Positions 25,176-34,365 of a stretch of 64,000 nucleotides of DNA are shown one piece after another (within the stretch, counting starts at the first letter, position 1; every line of letters starts with the position of its first letter). Source of the DNA: an uncultured Dorea sp. (GTDB lineage Bacteria; Bacillota; Clostridia; Lachnospirales; Lachnospiraceae); the NCBI GenBank assembly GCA_910577685.1, contig CAJTOH010000018.1:16735-80734 (forward strand). Reading direction: 5' to 3'. Made by a program: the position numbers and the translations under genes. Below the pieces are notes generated by a model. That model worked only from the letters and a program-made list of their open reading frames with translations, was not told the DNA's origin and did not search any database.

Positions 25176-25433
25176 ATGAAATATATAATTGTTTTGAGCG
25201 ACGGGATGGAGGCTTCCGGCGAAGATTTCCGGATGCTGGTTCTTCCGGATCACCCGACGCCCATTGAGGTCCGGACCCATACGGGGGAGCCGGTTCCCTA
25301 TCTGTTGTATGACAGTACGAAATCCATAAAAGGGGCAGAGGGGTATTCCGAGAAGACCGCCGCGCTGACAGGGAGAAACTGGCAGGACGGATACCGGCTG
25401 ATCGGCCGTCTGCTGCAGGAGGAACTATGCTGA
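25176..25433 (+). pseudogene. Internally deleted cofactor-independent phosphoglycerate mutase (apgM) remnant
   Basis: This 85-residue frame joins the first ten or so residues of the ApgM family (MKYIIVLSDGM) directly to its last 75 or so (LVLPDHPTPIEVRTHTGEPV, PYLLYDS, then the closing helix). A full ApgM is about 400 residues, so roughly 315 residues, including the metal-binding and phosphatase core, are gone, yet the frame is intact. ApgM homologues next to hom are thought to act as a substitute homoserine kinase in some anaerobes. This copy cannot be catalytic. Its stop overlaps the lysC start (ATGCTGA), so it may survive as a translational coupler. Confidence 0.78.
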
Positions 25434-26635
25434 TAGTAAAGAAATTCGGAGGCAGCTCCGTAGCGAATAAAGAGAGAATTTTTAATGTTGCCAGAAGATG
25501 TATCGAAGACTACAGGGAAGGACACGACGTGGTGGTTGTGCTGTCCGCTATGGGAGATACGACGGACGAGCTGCTTTCCCTTGCGGAGACGATTAACCCG
25601 AAGGCGAAGAAGAGGGAGCTGGATATGCTGCTGACCACCGGGGAACAGGTGTCGGTATCATTGATGGCGATGGCGCTGCAGTCCATGGATGTTCCGGCGG
25701 TGTCCCTCAATGCGTTCCAGGTGCGGATGTATTCTACCTCGCGGTATGGCAACGCGCGTTTTAAGCGGGTGGAGACGGAGAGGATCCTTCATGAACTGGA
25801 TTCCAGAAAGATCGTGATTGTGACCGGATTTCAGGGCGTGAACAAGTACGATGACGTGACGACCCTTGGAAGAGGCGGTTCGGACACTACTGCGGTTGCG
25901 CTTGCAGCCGTGCTGCATGCGGACAAATGCGAGATCTACACGGATGTCGACGGGGTGTATACGGCAGATCCAAGGGTCGTGAAGAACGCAAAGAAAATCG
26001 ACACGATTACCTACGACGAGATGCTGGAGCTGGCGAGCCTTGGGGCGCGGGTGCTCCACAACCGTTCCGTGGAGATGGCGAAAAAATACAATGTAGAACT
26101 GGTTGTGCGGTCAAGCCTTAACCGTTCGGAAGGAACCGTAGTCAAGGAGGCAAAAGGTGTGGAAAAACTATTAGTGACGGGCGTAGCTGCCGATAAGAAC
26201 ACGGCAAGGATCTCCGTGATCGGGGTGGAGGACAGGCCGGGAATTGCTTTTCGTATCTTTGATACGCTGGCGAAGAACAATATCAACGTAGATATCATCC
26301 TGCAGTCCGTGGGACGGGAAGGGACGAAAGATATCTCGTTTACGGTGGCGTCGGAGGATTTAGAGGCGGCGATTCGGACGTTGGAGGAGAATAAAGAGCG
26401 GCTTACGATCAAGAAAATTACATGGAATGAGGATGTGGCGAAACTGTCTGTGGTAGGCGCGGGGATGATGAGCAATCCCGGCGTGGCTGCGAAGATGTTC
26501 GAGTCCCTCTATAATTCCAGAGTCAATATCAATATGATCTCGACATCAGAGATCCGTATAACGGTTCTGGTGCCGAAGAGCGATATTGATAAGGCGATGA
26601 ACGCTGTCCATGACGGTTTCGCTATGTCTGATTAA
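25427..26635 (+). CDS. lysC: Aspartate kinase
   Basis: This 402-residue enzyme phosphorylates aspartate, the first step to Lys, Met and Thr. It has VKKFGGSSVANKERI at the start, LLTTGEQVSVSLMAMAL, GFQGVNKYDDVTTLGRGGSD and EIYTDVDGVYTADPRVV, then two ACT domains in the C-terminal 140 residues (ISVIGVEDRPGIAFRIFDTL and LSVVGAGMMSNPGVAAKMFE). It overlaps the apgM remnant by 7 bases. An internal start for a separate ACT-only product, as in Bacillus, was not evident. Confidence 0.95.
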   Translation: MLIVKKFGGSSVANKERIFNVARRCIEDYREGHDVVVVLSAMGDTTDELLSLAETINPKAKKRELDMLLTTGEQVSVSLMAMALQSMDVPAVSLNAFQVRMYSTSRYGNARFKRVETERILHELDSRKIVIVTGFQGVNKYDDVTTLGRGGSDTTAVALAAVLHADKCEIYTDVDGVYTADPRVVKNAKKIDTITYDEMLELASLGARVLHNRSVEMAKKYNVELVVRSSLNRSEGTVVKEAKGVEKLLVTGVAADKNTARISVIGVEDRPGIAFRIFDTLAKNNINVDIILQSVGREGTKDISFTVASEDLEAAIRTLEENKERLTIKKITWNEDVAKLSVVGAGMMSNPGVAAKMFESLYNSRVNINMISTSEIRITVLVPKSDIDKAMNAVHDGFAMSD

Positions 26636-26674
26636 TGCGGTTTGCCGAAGTTTGCCCCCCGGGGGAGAGGGGTA

Positions 26675-27118
26675 TCACAACCGGCTTAGACTGCTGTTAT
26701 GGTATTCCCCGGAGAAGGTGACGTCTTCGCCGAACCACGACGGGGGAACGAAGGCGTCCGCATCTTCTTTGGAAGAGAATTCCACCTCCACAAGAATGAG
26801 CGGCGCAAGATCTCCTTCAAAGACGTCAAGCTCCGCGGTCAGGCCATGTTCCAGCGGAATCATGTAGCGTTTCTTTTCGATTAATCTGCCGTCAATCTTG
26901 GCGAGGAGATGTTCATAGGCTTCCCGGGTGAGCGGAAGGTTGTATTCCTGCCTTTCCATGAAGCCTTTTGATTTGTAAGTAAGTTCGTACTTATCGTTAT
27001 CCCGGCGGATGCGCACTACAGGATCTGTGTTCAGGTATCCCTGTGAAATAATCCTGCAGGGATAATTTTCTGTGTTCCCGGGAAGTCTGCGTATGAGATA
27101 TTTTCGTTCGATTTCCAT
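26675..27118 (-). CDS. CYTH domain protein
   Basis: This 147-residue protein begins MEIERKYLIRRLP, which holds the ExExK signature of CYTH proteins (class IV adenylate cyclase, thiamine triphosphatase and inorganic triphosphatase). Further triphosphate-tunnel residues appear in VRIRRDNDKYELTYKSKG, EKKRYMIPL, AELDVFEGDLAPLILVEVEF and the Lys/Asp-rich middle. The short size fits the bacterial YjbK/NeuTTM-like triphosphatases; exact substrate unknown. It converges on lysC with 39 bases between stops. GGAGGCC precedes the ATG. Confidence 0.88.
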   Translation of the reverse strand: MEIERKYLIRRLPGNTENYPCRIISQGYLNTDPVVRIRRDNDKYELTYKSKGFMERQEYNLPLTREAYEHLLAKIDGRLIEKKRYMIPLEHGLTAELDVFEGDLAPLILVEVEFSSKEDADAFVPPSWFGEDVTFSGEYHNSSLSRL

Positions 27119-27245
27119 TGTTTGGCCTCCTGTCTGAGCGTGTTCGTTAGATCGTATTAGATTGCATAGGTTAAAACGTTATCATCATAATAATATAAGA
27201 GTTTCTAAATGTAAATGACAAAAAGAAAAAGGGGGATGTTTCAGT

Positions 27246-27800
27246 ATGAAGAAAGTGAGTGTAATCCTTGCGGACGGGTTTGAGGAGGTCGAGGCATTGA
27301 CCGTTGTGGACCTGTTAAGGCGGGCGACTATCTACGTAGATACGGTTTCAATCACGGAAGATTATACGGTACACGGCGCCCATGGAATCAACGTGCAGAC
27401 GGAAGATTTGTTCGAGGAAGTGAATTTCGTCGAGTCGGATATGATTGTGCTGCCGGGCGGGATGCCGGGGACGAAGAATCTGGACGCTCACGCCGGGGTG
27501 CGGAGGGTCGTGAAAGGATTCTATGACGAGGGCAAGAAGATCGCCGCGATCTGTGCGGCTCCGACGGTGCTGGGCAACATGGGGCTTCTGAAGGGAAAAC
27601 GAGTTTCCTGCTATCCTTCCATGGAGAAAGAGATTCAGGGCGCGGTGATCTCCGGCGGTTCCGTTACCGTAGACGGAAACATTATTACCAGCCGCGGAGT
27701 GGGTACGGCGGTTGATTTTGCGCTGAAGCTTATCGAGGTTCTGTCAGGACCTGCGAAGGCGAAGGAGATCGCGGAATCCATCGTTTACGAGACGAAATAA
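27246..27800 (+). CDS. DJ-1/PfpI family protein
   Basis: This 184-residue protein has the DJ-1 fold: VSVILADGFEEVEALTVVDLL with the conserved Glu, MIVLPGGMPGTKNL, and the nucleophile elbow AAICAAPTVLG with Cys103. Members act in redox or electrophile stress as chaperone, protease-like or deglycase proteins; in Clostridia many are annotated DJ-1 or YajL. AAAGGGGGATG precedes the start. It stands alone between the CYTH gene and tig, transcribed with the latter. Confidence 0.9.
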   Translation: MKKVSVILADGFEEVEALTVVDLLRRATIYVDTVSITEDYTVHGAHGINVQTEDLFEEVNFVESDMIVLPGGMPGTKNLDAHAGVRRVVKGFYDEGKKIAAICAAPTVLGNMGLLKGKRVSCYPSMEKEIQGAVISGGSVTVDGNIITSRGVGTAVDFALKLIEVLSGPAKAKEIAESIVYETK

Positions 27801-27803
27801 TAC

Positions 27804-27832
27804 TGGATATTTATAGAGGTTTGTGTTATACT
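27804..27832 (+). promoter_or_regulatory. Promoter for tig-clpP-clpX
   Basis: TGGATA at 27804-27809, 17 bases, TATACT at 27827-27832. A 7-bp dyad CCTGTCC/GGACAGG at 27858-27886 lies in the leader. No CIRCE or CtsR site was seen. Confidence 0.45.
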
Positions 27833-27909
27833 TCTTTGGTGAATGTATTGTAGTATACCTGTCCTGTTTTACTACCAACGGACAGGATAGAAACAGGAGG
27901 AAATAGTAG

Positions 27910-29196
27910 ATGAGCTTACAGGTAGAGAAGTTAGAGAAAAACATGGCGAAACTCACGGTTGAAGTTTCTGCCGATGATTTTGAAAAAGCGCTTCAGAGTG
28001 CATATAAGAAGCAGAAGAACAGGATTGCAATTCCGGGATTCCGTAAGGGGAAGGTTCCGCGCCAGATGATCGAGAAGATGTACGGAGCGGAGATTTTCTA
28101 TGATGACGCGGCTAATGAGCTGATCCCGAAGGCTTATGGAGAAGCTTACGAAGAGTGTGAAGAGGATATTGTGTCCAGACCCCAGATCGACGTAGTACAG
28201 GCTGAGAAGGGAAAGCCATTCATTTTTACGGCTACGGTAGCGCTGAAGCCGGAGGTTACCCTCGGACAGTATAAGGGGCTGGAGGTTGAGAAGTTCTCCA
28301 CAGACGTAACGGAAGAGGAGATCGACGCCAAGCTCAAGGAAGAGGCGGAGAAGAATGCGAGAAAAGTTACGGTAGAAGACCGTCCTGTGCAGGATGGGGA
28401 TGAAGTAATCCTTGATTATGAAGGATTTGTAGACGGAGTTGCCTTCGACGGAGGCAAGGGTGAGAATCATCCGCTGGTGATCGGTTCCGGTTCTTTTATC
28501 CCGGGATTTGAAGAGCAGTTGATCGGCGTTAACGCCGGAGCGGACGTGGAAGTAAAGGTTACGTTCCCGGAGCAGTATCATTCAAAAGAGCTTGAGGGCA
28601 AGGAAGCAGTGTTCCGGTGCAGGGTACATGAGATCAAGGCGAAGGAGATTCCTGAGATTGACGACGAGTTCGCGTCCGAGGTGTCTGAGTTTGACACGTT
28701 AGAAGAGTACAAGGAAGACCTTAAGAAGAGCATAGCGCAGAGGAAGGAGTCCGAGGGCAAGGAGAAGCAGGAGGACGAAGCGGTTGAACAGGCTGTTAAG
28801 AATTCGCAGTATGAGCTTCCGGAGGCAATGATTGAGACGCAGGTGTCACAGATGGCAGAAGATTTCTCACGGAGAATCAAGAGCCAGGGACTTACCATGG
28901 AGCAGTATTTCCAGTTCACAGGTTTATCTGCCGAGAAGCTGCTGGAAGATATGCGTCCGCAGGCCGTAAAGAGTATTGAGACGCGTCTGGTATTAGAGGC
29001 GATTGTAAAGGCGGAGAATATCGAAGTCAGCGATGAGAGATTCGACGAAGAGGTCAAGAAGATGGCCGATATGTACCGGATGGATGCGGAGAAGATGAAA
29101 GAGACCATGGGTGACAGAGAGAAAGAGCGTATAAAGGAAGATATCGCTGTTCAGGAAGCGATTACATTCGTGGTTGAGAACGCTGTAGAGAAGTAA
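27910..29196 (+). CDS. tig: Trigger factor
   Basis: This 428-residue ribosome-bound chaperone and prolyl isomerase has the N-terminal ribosome-binding loop in IAIPGFRKGKVPRQMIEKMYG (split here as IPGFRKGKVPR near residue 43), a central FKBP domain with DGDEVILDYEGFVDGVAFDGG and IGSGSFIPGFEEQLIG, and a long helical C-terminal arm domain. GAGGAAATAGTAG precedes the ATG. It heads the conserved order tig-clpP-clpX-lon-ysxC. Confidence 0.96.
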   Translation: MSLQVEKLEKNMAKLTVEVSADDFEKALQSAYKKQKNRIAIPGFRKGKVPRQMIEKMYGAEIFYDDAANELIPKAYGEAYEECEEDIVSRPQIDVVQAEKGKPFIFTATVALKPEVTLGQYKGLEVEKFSTDVTEEEIDAKLKEEAEKNARKVTVEDRPVQDGDEVILDYEGFVDGVAFDGGKGENHPLVIGSGSFIPGFEEQLIGVNAGADVEVKVTFPEQYHSKELEGKEAVFRCRVHEIKAKEIPEIDDEFASEVSEFDTLEEYKEDLKKSIAQRKESEGKEKQEDEAVEQAVKNSQYELPEAMIETQVSQMAEDFSRRIKSQGLTMEQYFQFTGLSAEKLLEDMRPQAVKSIETRLVLEAIVKAENIEVSDERFDEEVKKMADMYRMDAEKMKETMGDREKERIKEDIAVQEAITFVVENAVEK

Positions 29197-29224
29197 TCAC
29201 TGTCACGAATAAGGAGGCAGATAC

Positions 29225-29806
29225 ATGAGTTTAGTACCTTATGTCATTGAACAGACAAGCCGTGGGGAACGCTCCTACGACATTTATTCAAGGTTATTGA
29301 AAGATAGGATCATTTTTCTGGGAGAGGAAGTATCCGACGTATCGGCGAGCGTTGTTGTCGCGCAGCTTTTGTTCCTTGAGGCGGAGGATCCGGAGAAGGA
29401 TATACACCTGTACATTAACAGTCCGGGAGGATCTGTGACGGCGGGTCTTGCGATCTATGATACGATGCAGTATATTAAGTGCGACATTGAGACGATCTGC
29501 ATCGGTATGGCGGCGAGTATGGGTTCCTTCCTGCTGGCAGGAGGAACGAAGGGAAAGAGACTGGCTCTGCCTAATGCGGAGATCATGATCCATCAACCGT
29601 CAGGAGGAGCGCGGGGGCAGGCAACGGAGATTGAGATTGCAGCAAAGCATATCTTACGTACCCGCGAGAGATTGAATCGAATATTATCAGAGAATACGGG
29701 ACAGCCGATAGAGGTGATCAGTGTGGACACGGATCGGGATAATTTCATGTCGGCAGAGGAAGCGAAGGAGTACGGGCTGATCGACGAAGTGATCAAGAGC
29801 CGTTAA
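29225..29806 (+). CDS. clpP: ATP-dependent Clp protease proteolytic subunit
   Basis: This 193-residue serine protease forms the tetradecameric chamber used by ClpX and other Clp ATPases. The catalytic triad is visible: Ser98 in IGMAASMGSFLL, His123 in IMIHQPSGG and Asp172 in SVDTDRDNFM. The short N-terminal MSLVPYVIEQTSRGERSYDI matches processed ClpP. AAGGAGGC precedes the start. It lies 28 bases after tig and 34 before clpX. Confidence 0.97.
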   Translation: MSLVPYVIEQTSRGERSYDIYSRLLKDRIIFLGEEVSDVSASVVVAQLLFLEAEDPEKDIHLYINSPGGSVTAGLAIYDTMQYIKCDIETICIGMAASMGSFLLAGGTKGKRLALPNAEIMIHQPSGGARGQATEIEIAAKHILRTRERLNRILSENTGQPIEVISVDTDRDNFMSAEEAKEYGLIDEVIKSR

Positions 29807-29840
29807 GTTTCAGCGTGTGTCCCTTAGACGAGGTGAGAGA

Positions 29841-31100
29841 ATGGTAGGAAGGAACGACGATCAGGTCAGGTGTTCGTTCTGCAATAAGACGCAGAATCAG
29901 GTGCGTAAGCTGATCGCAGGGCCGAATGGCGCATATATCTGCGATGAGTGTATTGACGTCTGCACAGAGATTCTGGAAGAAGAGTTTGAATTCGGCGACG
30001 AAAGGCAGTGGAATCCGTTTGCGGATATCAATCTGTTAAAGCCGGAAGAGATCAAGGAGTTTCTGGATGAGTATGTGATTGGGCAGGACGAGGCAAAGAA
30101 GGTCTTGTCTGTGGCAGTGTATAATCACTATAAGAGAATTATGGCAGGAAGGGATCTGGGTGTGGAGCTTGGTAAGAGCAACATTCTGATGCTTGGGCCT
30201 ACAGGGTGCGGGAAGACGCTGCTCGCCCAGACCCTTGCAAGGATTTTAGGTGTTCCTTTTGCAATTGCCGATGCGACGGCGCTTACGGAGGCGGGATATG
30301 TAGGTGAGGATGTGGAGAACATTCTGCTTAAGATCATTCAGGCGGCCGACGGAGACATTGACCGGGCGGAATACGGTATTATCTATATAGATGAGATTGA
30401 TAAGATCACAAGGAAGTCGGAGAATCCGTCTATTACGAGGGATGTATCCGGCGAGGGTGTGCAGCAGGCGCTTCTTAAGATTATAGAGGGCACTATAGCG
30501 AACGTACCTCCTCAGGGAGGCAGAAAGCATCCTCATCAGGAGTTGATCCAGATTGACACGACGAACATCTTATTCATCTGCGGCGGCGCGTTTGAAGGGA
30601 TTGATAAGATCATTGAGAAGAGGATAGACCGTAAGTCGATCGGGTTTAATGTGGAGATCGGCGATAAGCATGAGAACGATGTTGACCGGCTGCTTAGTCA
30701 GGTACTTCCGCAGGATCTTGTGAAGTTCGGACTGATTCCGGAGTTGGTCGGACGCGTACCGGTGACTGTGGCGCTTGAGATGCTTGATGAAGAGGCGTTG
30801 ATTCAGATTCTGACAGAGCCGAAGAATGCGATTGTAAAGCAGTATCAGAAGATGTTGGAGCTTGACGGAGTGGAGCTTACATTTGATGAGGAGGCCCTGA
30901 AAGCAGTTGCCGAGACTTCGTTAAAGAGGAAGACGGGGGCCAGAGGACTGCGCGCGATCATGGAGAATATTATGATGGACATCATGTATAAGGCTCCGTC
31001 GGACGATTCGTTAAAAGCGTGCCGGATTACGGCGGATGTGGTGAAAGGAATCGGCGAGCCGGAGTGCGAGCGGATTGCAGACAAGTCCGTGAGCGCATAA
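29841..31100 (+). CDS. clpX: ClpX unfoldase
   Basis: This 419-residue AAA+ protein recognises and unfolds ClpP substrates. The ATG was chosen after GAGGTGAGAGA; the frame opens 24 bases earlier without a site. An N-terminal zinc-binding domain has CSFCNKTQ and CDECIDVC. Then come Walker A GPTGCGKTLLAQTLA near residue 120, Walker B IIYIDEIDKI near 190, the RKHPHQE pore-associated segment, the arginine finger in ELVGRVPV and sensor 2 in KTGARGLRAIME. Normal length and context. Confidence 0.97.
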   Translation: MVGRNDDQVRCSFCNKTQNQVRKLIAGPNGAYICDECIDVCTEILEEEFEFGDERQWNPFADINLLKPEEIKEFLDEYVIGQDEAKKVLSVAVYNHYKRIMAGRDLGVELGKSNILMLGPTGCGKTLLAQTLARILGVPFAIADATALTEAGYVGEDVENILLKIIQAADGDIDRAEYGIIYIDEIDKITRKSENPSITRDVSGEGVQQALLKIIEGTIANVPPQGGRKHPHQELIQIDTTNILFICGGAFEGIDKIIEKRIDRKSIGFNVEIGDKHENDVDRLLSQVLPQDLVKFGLIPELVGRVPVTVALEMLDEEALIQILTEPKNAIVKQYQKMLELDGVELTFDEEALKAVAETSLKRKTGARGLRAIMENIMMDIMYKAPSDDSLKACRITADVVKGIGEPECERIADKSVSA

Positions 31101-31165
31101 GAAGAGTATACAAGCGGACTTTGTCCGGTAAGGTATAAGAAACGTATATATAAGAAAGAATAGGA

Positions 31166-31224
31166 GGCGGGTGCATTTTTTGTACCCGCCGTAAGCGGAG
31201 AATCTCGCAAGCGGGATTCTTTTC
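31166..31224 (+). terminator. Two tandem hairpins between clpX and lon
   Basis: The first, GGCGGGTGCA/TGTACCCGCC (31166-31190), is a 10-bp stem with no T-run after it. The second, AGAATCTC/GGGATTCT (31199-31220), is followed by TTTCTT and looks like a weak terminator. Together they probably limit read-through from clpX into lon. Confidence 0.55.
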
Positions 31225-31271
31225 TTAATACATGAATAATTATTAGCTTGATTCTTAGAGGAGAATTGTTT

Positions 31272-33695
31272 ATGAACAGAGAGACGATGAGTCTGCCGAT
31301 GGTGACTTTAAGAGGGATTACAATCTTGCCGGAGATGGTCCGCCATTTTGACGTCAGCCGTCCTAAGTCTATCAAGGCAATCGAGGAGGTTGTCGAGGGG
31401 AATCAGAAGATTTTCCTGACTGCGCAGAAGGACGGAGACGTGGAGGAACCGGGAATTGCCGACGTATATCGGATGGGATGCATAGCTACGATCCGGCAGA
31501 TCATTAAATTGCCCAGAAAAGTGAGCAGGGTCCTGATTACAGGCGAAGAACGGGCATACATCAACACGATTGAATTCGAGGAGCCTTATCTTCGGGCTAA
31601 TATTACCGTGATCCCTGACGCAGATATCTCCGGGGAGAAAAACCTTCGTCCAAAGAGCGGCATAGGGGATTATCAGGACGGGGAAAACCTGCCGGAAGAT
31701 GCGGGACTCGTAGAGCCTCCGTTGAATCTGGAAGCGATGCTGCGCGGGCTTAAGGATATTTTCAGAGAATATTTGTCTAAAAATCCAAAACTTTCGAAAG
31801 AGCTTGCAGCCCAGACGGAGAGCATCGGGGAATTGAAAAAATTGGTGGACGTGATCGCGGCAAACGTACCCTTTTCTTATACGGACGCGCAGCAGCTCTT
31901 GGAGGAGACGGATCTGGTGCGGCGTTATGAGCTGCTTTCATTTAAACTGATGAATGAGATCCAGATTATGAACGTGAAGGATGAGATTCAGGCGAAGGTG
32001 AAGAAGCGGGTAGACAAAAACCAGAGGGAGTACATTCTTCGGGAAGAGGCGAAACTGATCCGCGAGGAGCTTGGAGACGACAGCAGCCTTTCCGATGCGG
32101 AAGAATTCCAGCAAAAGACAGAGGAGCTTGAGGCACCGGAGGAAGTAAAGAAAAAACTGAAAAAAGAGATCCGCAGATTCCAGAATACTCTGGGCAGTCA
32201 GGCGGAGAACGGCGTGATCCGCACATATATCGAGACGATGCTTGAGATGCCATGGGACCGTGTGTGCGAGGAATCCGAGGATATTGAGTCTGCGAAGCAG
32301 ATCTTGGAAGAGGATCACTACGGCCTTGAGAAGGTTAAGGAGAGAGTGCTGGAGTTCCTTGCCGTCAGATCTTTGACGAAGAAGGGGAATACTCCGATTC
32401 TCTGTCTTGCAGGCCCGCCGGGAACCGGAAAGACTTCTATCGCAAGATCTCTTGCAAGAGCGCTTAATAAGCCGTACGTGCGCATTTCTCTGGGAGGAGT
32501 GCGGGATGAGGCGGAGATCAGGGGACACAGGAAGACTTATGTGGGAGCCATGCCTGGAAGGATTGCCAACGGTTTAAAGCAGGCAGAGGTTAAAAATCCG
32601 CTGATGCTTCTGGACGAGATCGACAAGGTAAGCAACGATTACAAGGGAGACACATTCTCGGCGCTTCTGGAGGTTCTGGACAGCGAGCAGAATCGGAAGT
32701 TCCGCGACCATTACCTTGAGGTTCCCGTCGATCTGTCGGAGGTACTATTCGTCACGACGGCGAATACTCTGCAGCCAATCCCTAGACCCCTCTTGGACCG
32801 TATGGAAGTGATTGAGGTCAGCAGCTATACGGAGAATGAGAAGATGCATATTGCGACGGAACATTTGATTCCCAAACAGTTGGAGAAGCACGGCCTTGAC
32901 GCGGAAAAGCTTAGTATCAGCAAGAAAGCGCTGTGGAAAATGGCGCGCAATTACACGAAGGAGGCGGGAGTCCGCCAGTTAGAGCGTAAGATCGGGGATA
33001 TTTGCCGGAAAGCGGCCAGGGAAATCCTCGAGACGAAGAGAGAGTCTGTCCGTGTAACGGAACGCAACCTTTCCCACTATCTGGGCAAGGAGTTATATAT
33101 CTACCAGATGGCCAATGAAGCGGACGAGGTCGGGATTGTCCGGGGACTGGCGTGGACCAGCGTCGGCGGGGATACGCTTCAGATCGAGGTGAATATCATG
33201 CCGGGAGAAGGAGAGGTTCTCCTGACCGGTCAGATGGGTGATGTGATGAAGGAATCTGCCAGAACGGGAATCAGCTATATCCGTTCTGTCAGCAAAGAAC
33301 ATAAGATTGACGAGAGATTCTTTAAGGAGCACGACATTCACATCCATATACCCGAGGGCGCGGTTCCTAAAGACGGGCCGTCTGCCGGTATTACCATGGC
33401 GACGGCAATGATGTCGGCAATCACGGGAAGAAAAGCGAGAGCGGATATCGCTATGACCGGAGAGATTACGCTGCGGGGAAGAGTGCTGCCTATCGGAGGA
33501 TTGAAAGAGAAGCTTCTGGCCGCGAAGAACGCGGGCATTAAGGTGGTCGTTATCCCGAAGGAGAACGTATCTGATGTGGAGGAGCTGTCTCATGAGATTA
33601 CCAGAGGGCTTAAGATTGTCCCGGTGTCCCGCATGGACGAGGTGCTCAAAACGGCGCTGGCCCCACGGGGTAAGACGGCTAAGCCTAAGAAGTAA
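31272..33695 (+). CDS. lon: Lon protease
   Basis: This 807-residue ATP-dependent protease starts at the ATG after AGAGGAGAA. It has the N-terminal LON substrate domain (LPMVTLRGITILPEMV), a coiled-coil region, the AAA+ domain with GPPGTGKTSIARSLA near residue 378 and LMLLDEIDKVS, and the protease domain with the catalytic Ser in PKDGPSAGITMATAMM and Lys in GLKEKLLAAKNAG. It follows clpX and precedes ysxC, as in many Firmicutes. Confidence 0.97.
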   Translation: MNRETMSLPMVTLRGITILPEMVRHFDVSRPKSIKAIEEVVEGNQKIFLTAQKDGDVEEPGIADVYRMGCIATIRQIIKLPRKVSRVLITGEERAYINTIEFEEPYLRANITVIPDADISGEKNLRPKSGIGDYQDGENLPEDAGLVEPPLNLEAMLRGLKDIFREYLSKNPKLSKELAAQTESIGELKKLVDVIAANVPFSYTDAQQLLEETDLVRRYELLSFKLMNEIQIMNVKDEIQAKVKKRVDKNQREYILREEAKLIREELGDDSSLSDAEEFQQKTEELEAPEEVKKKLKKEIRRFQNTLGSQAENGVIRTYIETMLEMPWDRVCEESEDIESAKQILEEDHYGLEKVKERVLEFLAVRSLTKKGNTPILCLAGPPGTGKTSIARSLARALNKPYVRISLGGVRDEAEIRGHRKTYVGAMPGRIANGLKQAEVKNPLMLLDEIDKVSNDYKGDTFSALLEVLDSEQNRKFRDHYLEVPVDLSEVLFVTTANTLQPIPRPLLDRMEVIEVSSYTENEKMHIATEHLIPKQLEKHGLDAEKLSISKKALWKMARNYTKEAGVRQLERKIGDICRKAAREILETKRESVRVTERNLSHYLGKELYIYQMANEADEVGIVRGLAWTSVGGDTLQIEVNIMPGEGEVLLTGQMGDVMKESARTGISYIRSVSKEHKIDERFFKEHDIHIHIPEGAVPKDGPSAGITMATAMMSAITGRKARADIAMTGEITLRGRVLPIGGLKEKLLAAKNAGIKVVVIPKENVSDVEELSHEITRGLKIVPVSRMDEVLKTALAPRGKTAKPKK

Positions 33696-33712
33696 AAGAG
33701 GGATAAGATATC

Positions 33713-34300
33713 ATGATTATTAAAAGTGTAGATTTGGAAACGGTGTGCGGCGTTACCAGCAGGATGCCGGAAAATACGCTGCCGGAGATTGCGTTTGCCG
33801 GCAAATCCAACGTAGGCAAATCGTCTCTGATCAATGCCTTGATGAACCGGAAATCCTACGCCCGCATCTCCGCAACGCCGGGGAAGACCCAGACTATTAA
33901 TTTTTACAATATTAACCGGGAGTTCTATCTGGTGGATCTTCCCGGATACGGGTATGCAAAGGTGTCTGAACAGGAAAAGCAGAAATGGGGGCAGATGGTG
34001 GAGCGCTACCTCCATGGTTCAAAGCAGCTTAGGGCTGTGTTTCTGCTGATTGATATCCGCCATGACCCGTCGGCTAATGACAAGATGATGTACGACTGGA
34101 TCGTAGCTCAGGGTTATTATCCCGTTATTATTGCGACAAAGCTGGACAAGATTAAGAGGAGCCAGAAGGATAAGCAGCTTAAAGCGGTTCGGCAGGGACT
34201 GGGATTGCCCGGGGGAGCAACGGTGATTCCGTTTTCTTCAGTTACGAAGCAGGGAAGGGACGAGGTCTGGGAACTGGCGGAGAAGGAATATCTGATATAA
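33713..34300 (+). CDS. ysxC: Ribosome biogenesis GTPase YsxC/EngB
   Basis: This 195-residue GTPase of the Era-like YihA/EngB family assists 50S subunit assembly. G1 is FAGKSNVGKSSLINAL near residue 26, G3 DLPGYGYAKV near 76, G4 TKLDKIKRS near 140 and G5 IPFSSVTKQG. AGAGGGATAAG precedes the start, 17 bases after lon. Confidence 0.96.
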   Translation: MIIKSVDLETVCGVTSRMPENTLPEIAFAGKSNVGKSSLINALMNRKSYARISATPGKTQTINFYNINREFYLVDLPGYGYAKVSEQEKQKWGQMVERYLHGSKQLRAVFLLIDIRHDPSANDKMMYDWIVAQGYYPVIIATKLDKIKRSQKDKQLKAVRQGLGLPGGATVIPFSSVTKQGRDEVWELAEKEYLI

Positions 34301-34365
34301 AGAAAACCTGATAGGAAAAATATATGATGCAGGAGGATATTTCGTTAAAAAGAGGTGAATAATAC

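Noticed and set aside
31938..32528. Minus-strand open frame inside lon
   Set aside because: It overlaps the AAA+ region of Lon on the other strand and has no ribosome binding site or recognisable domain.
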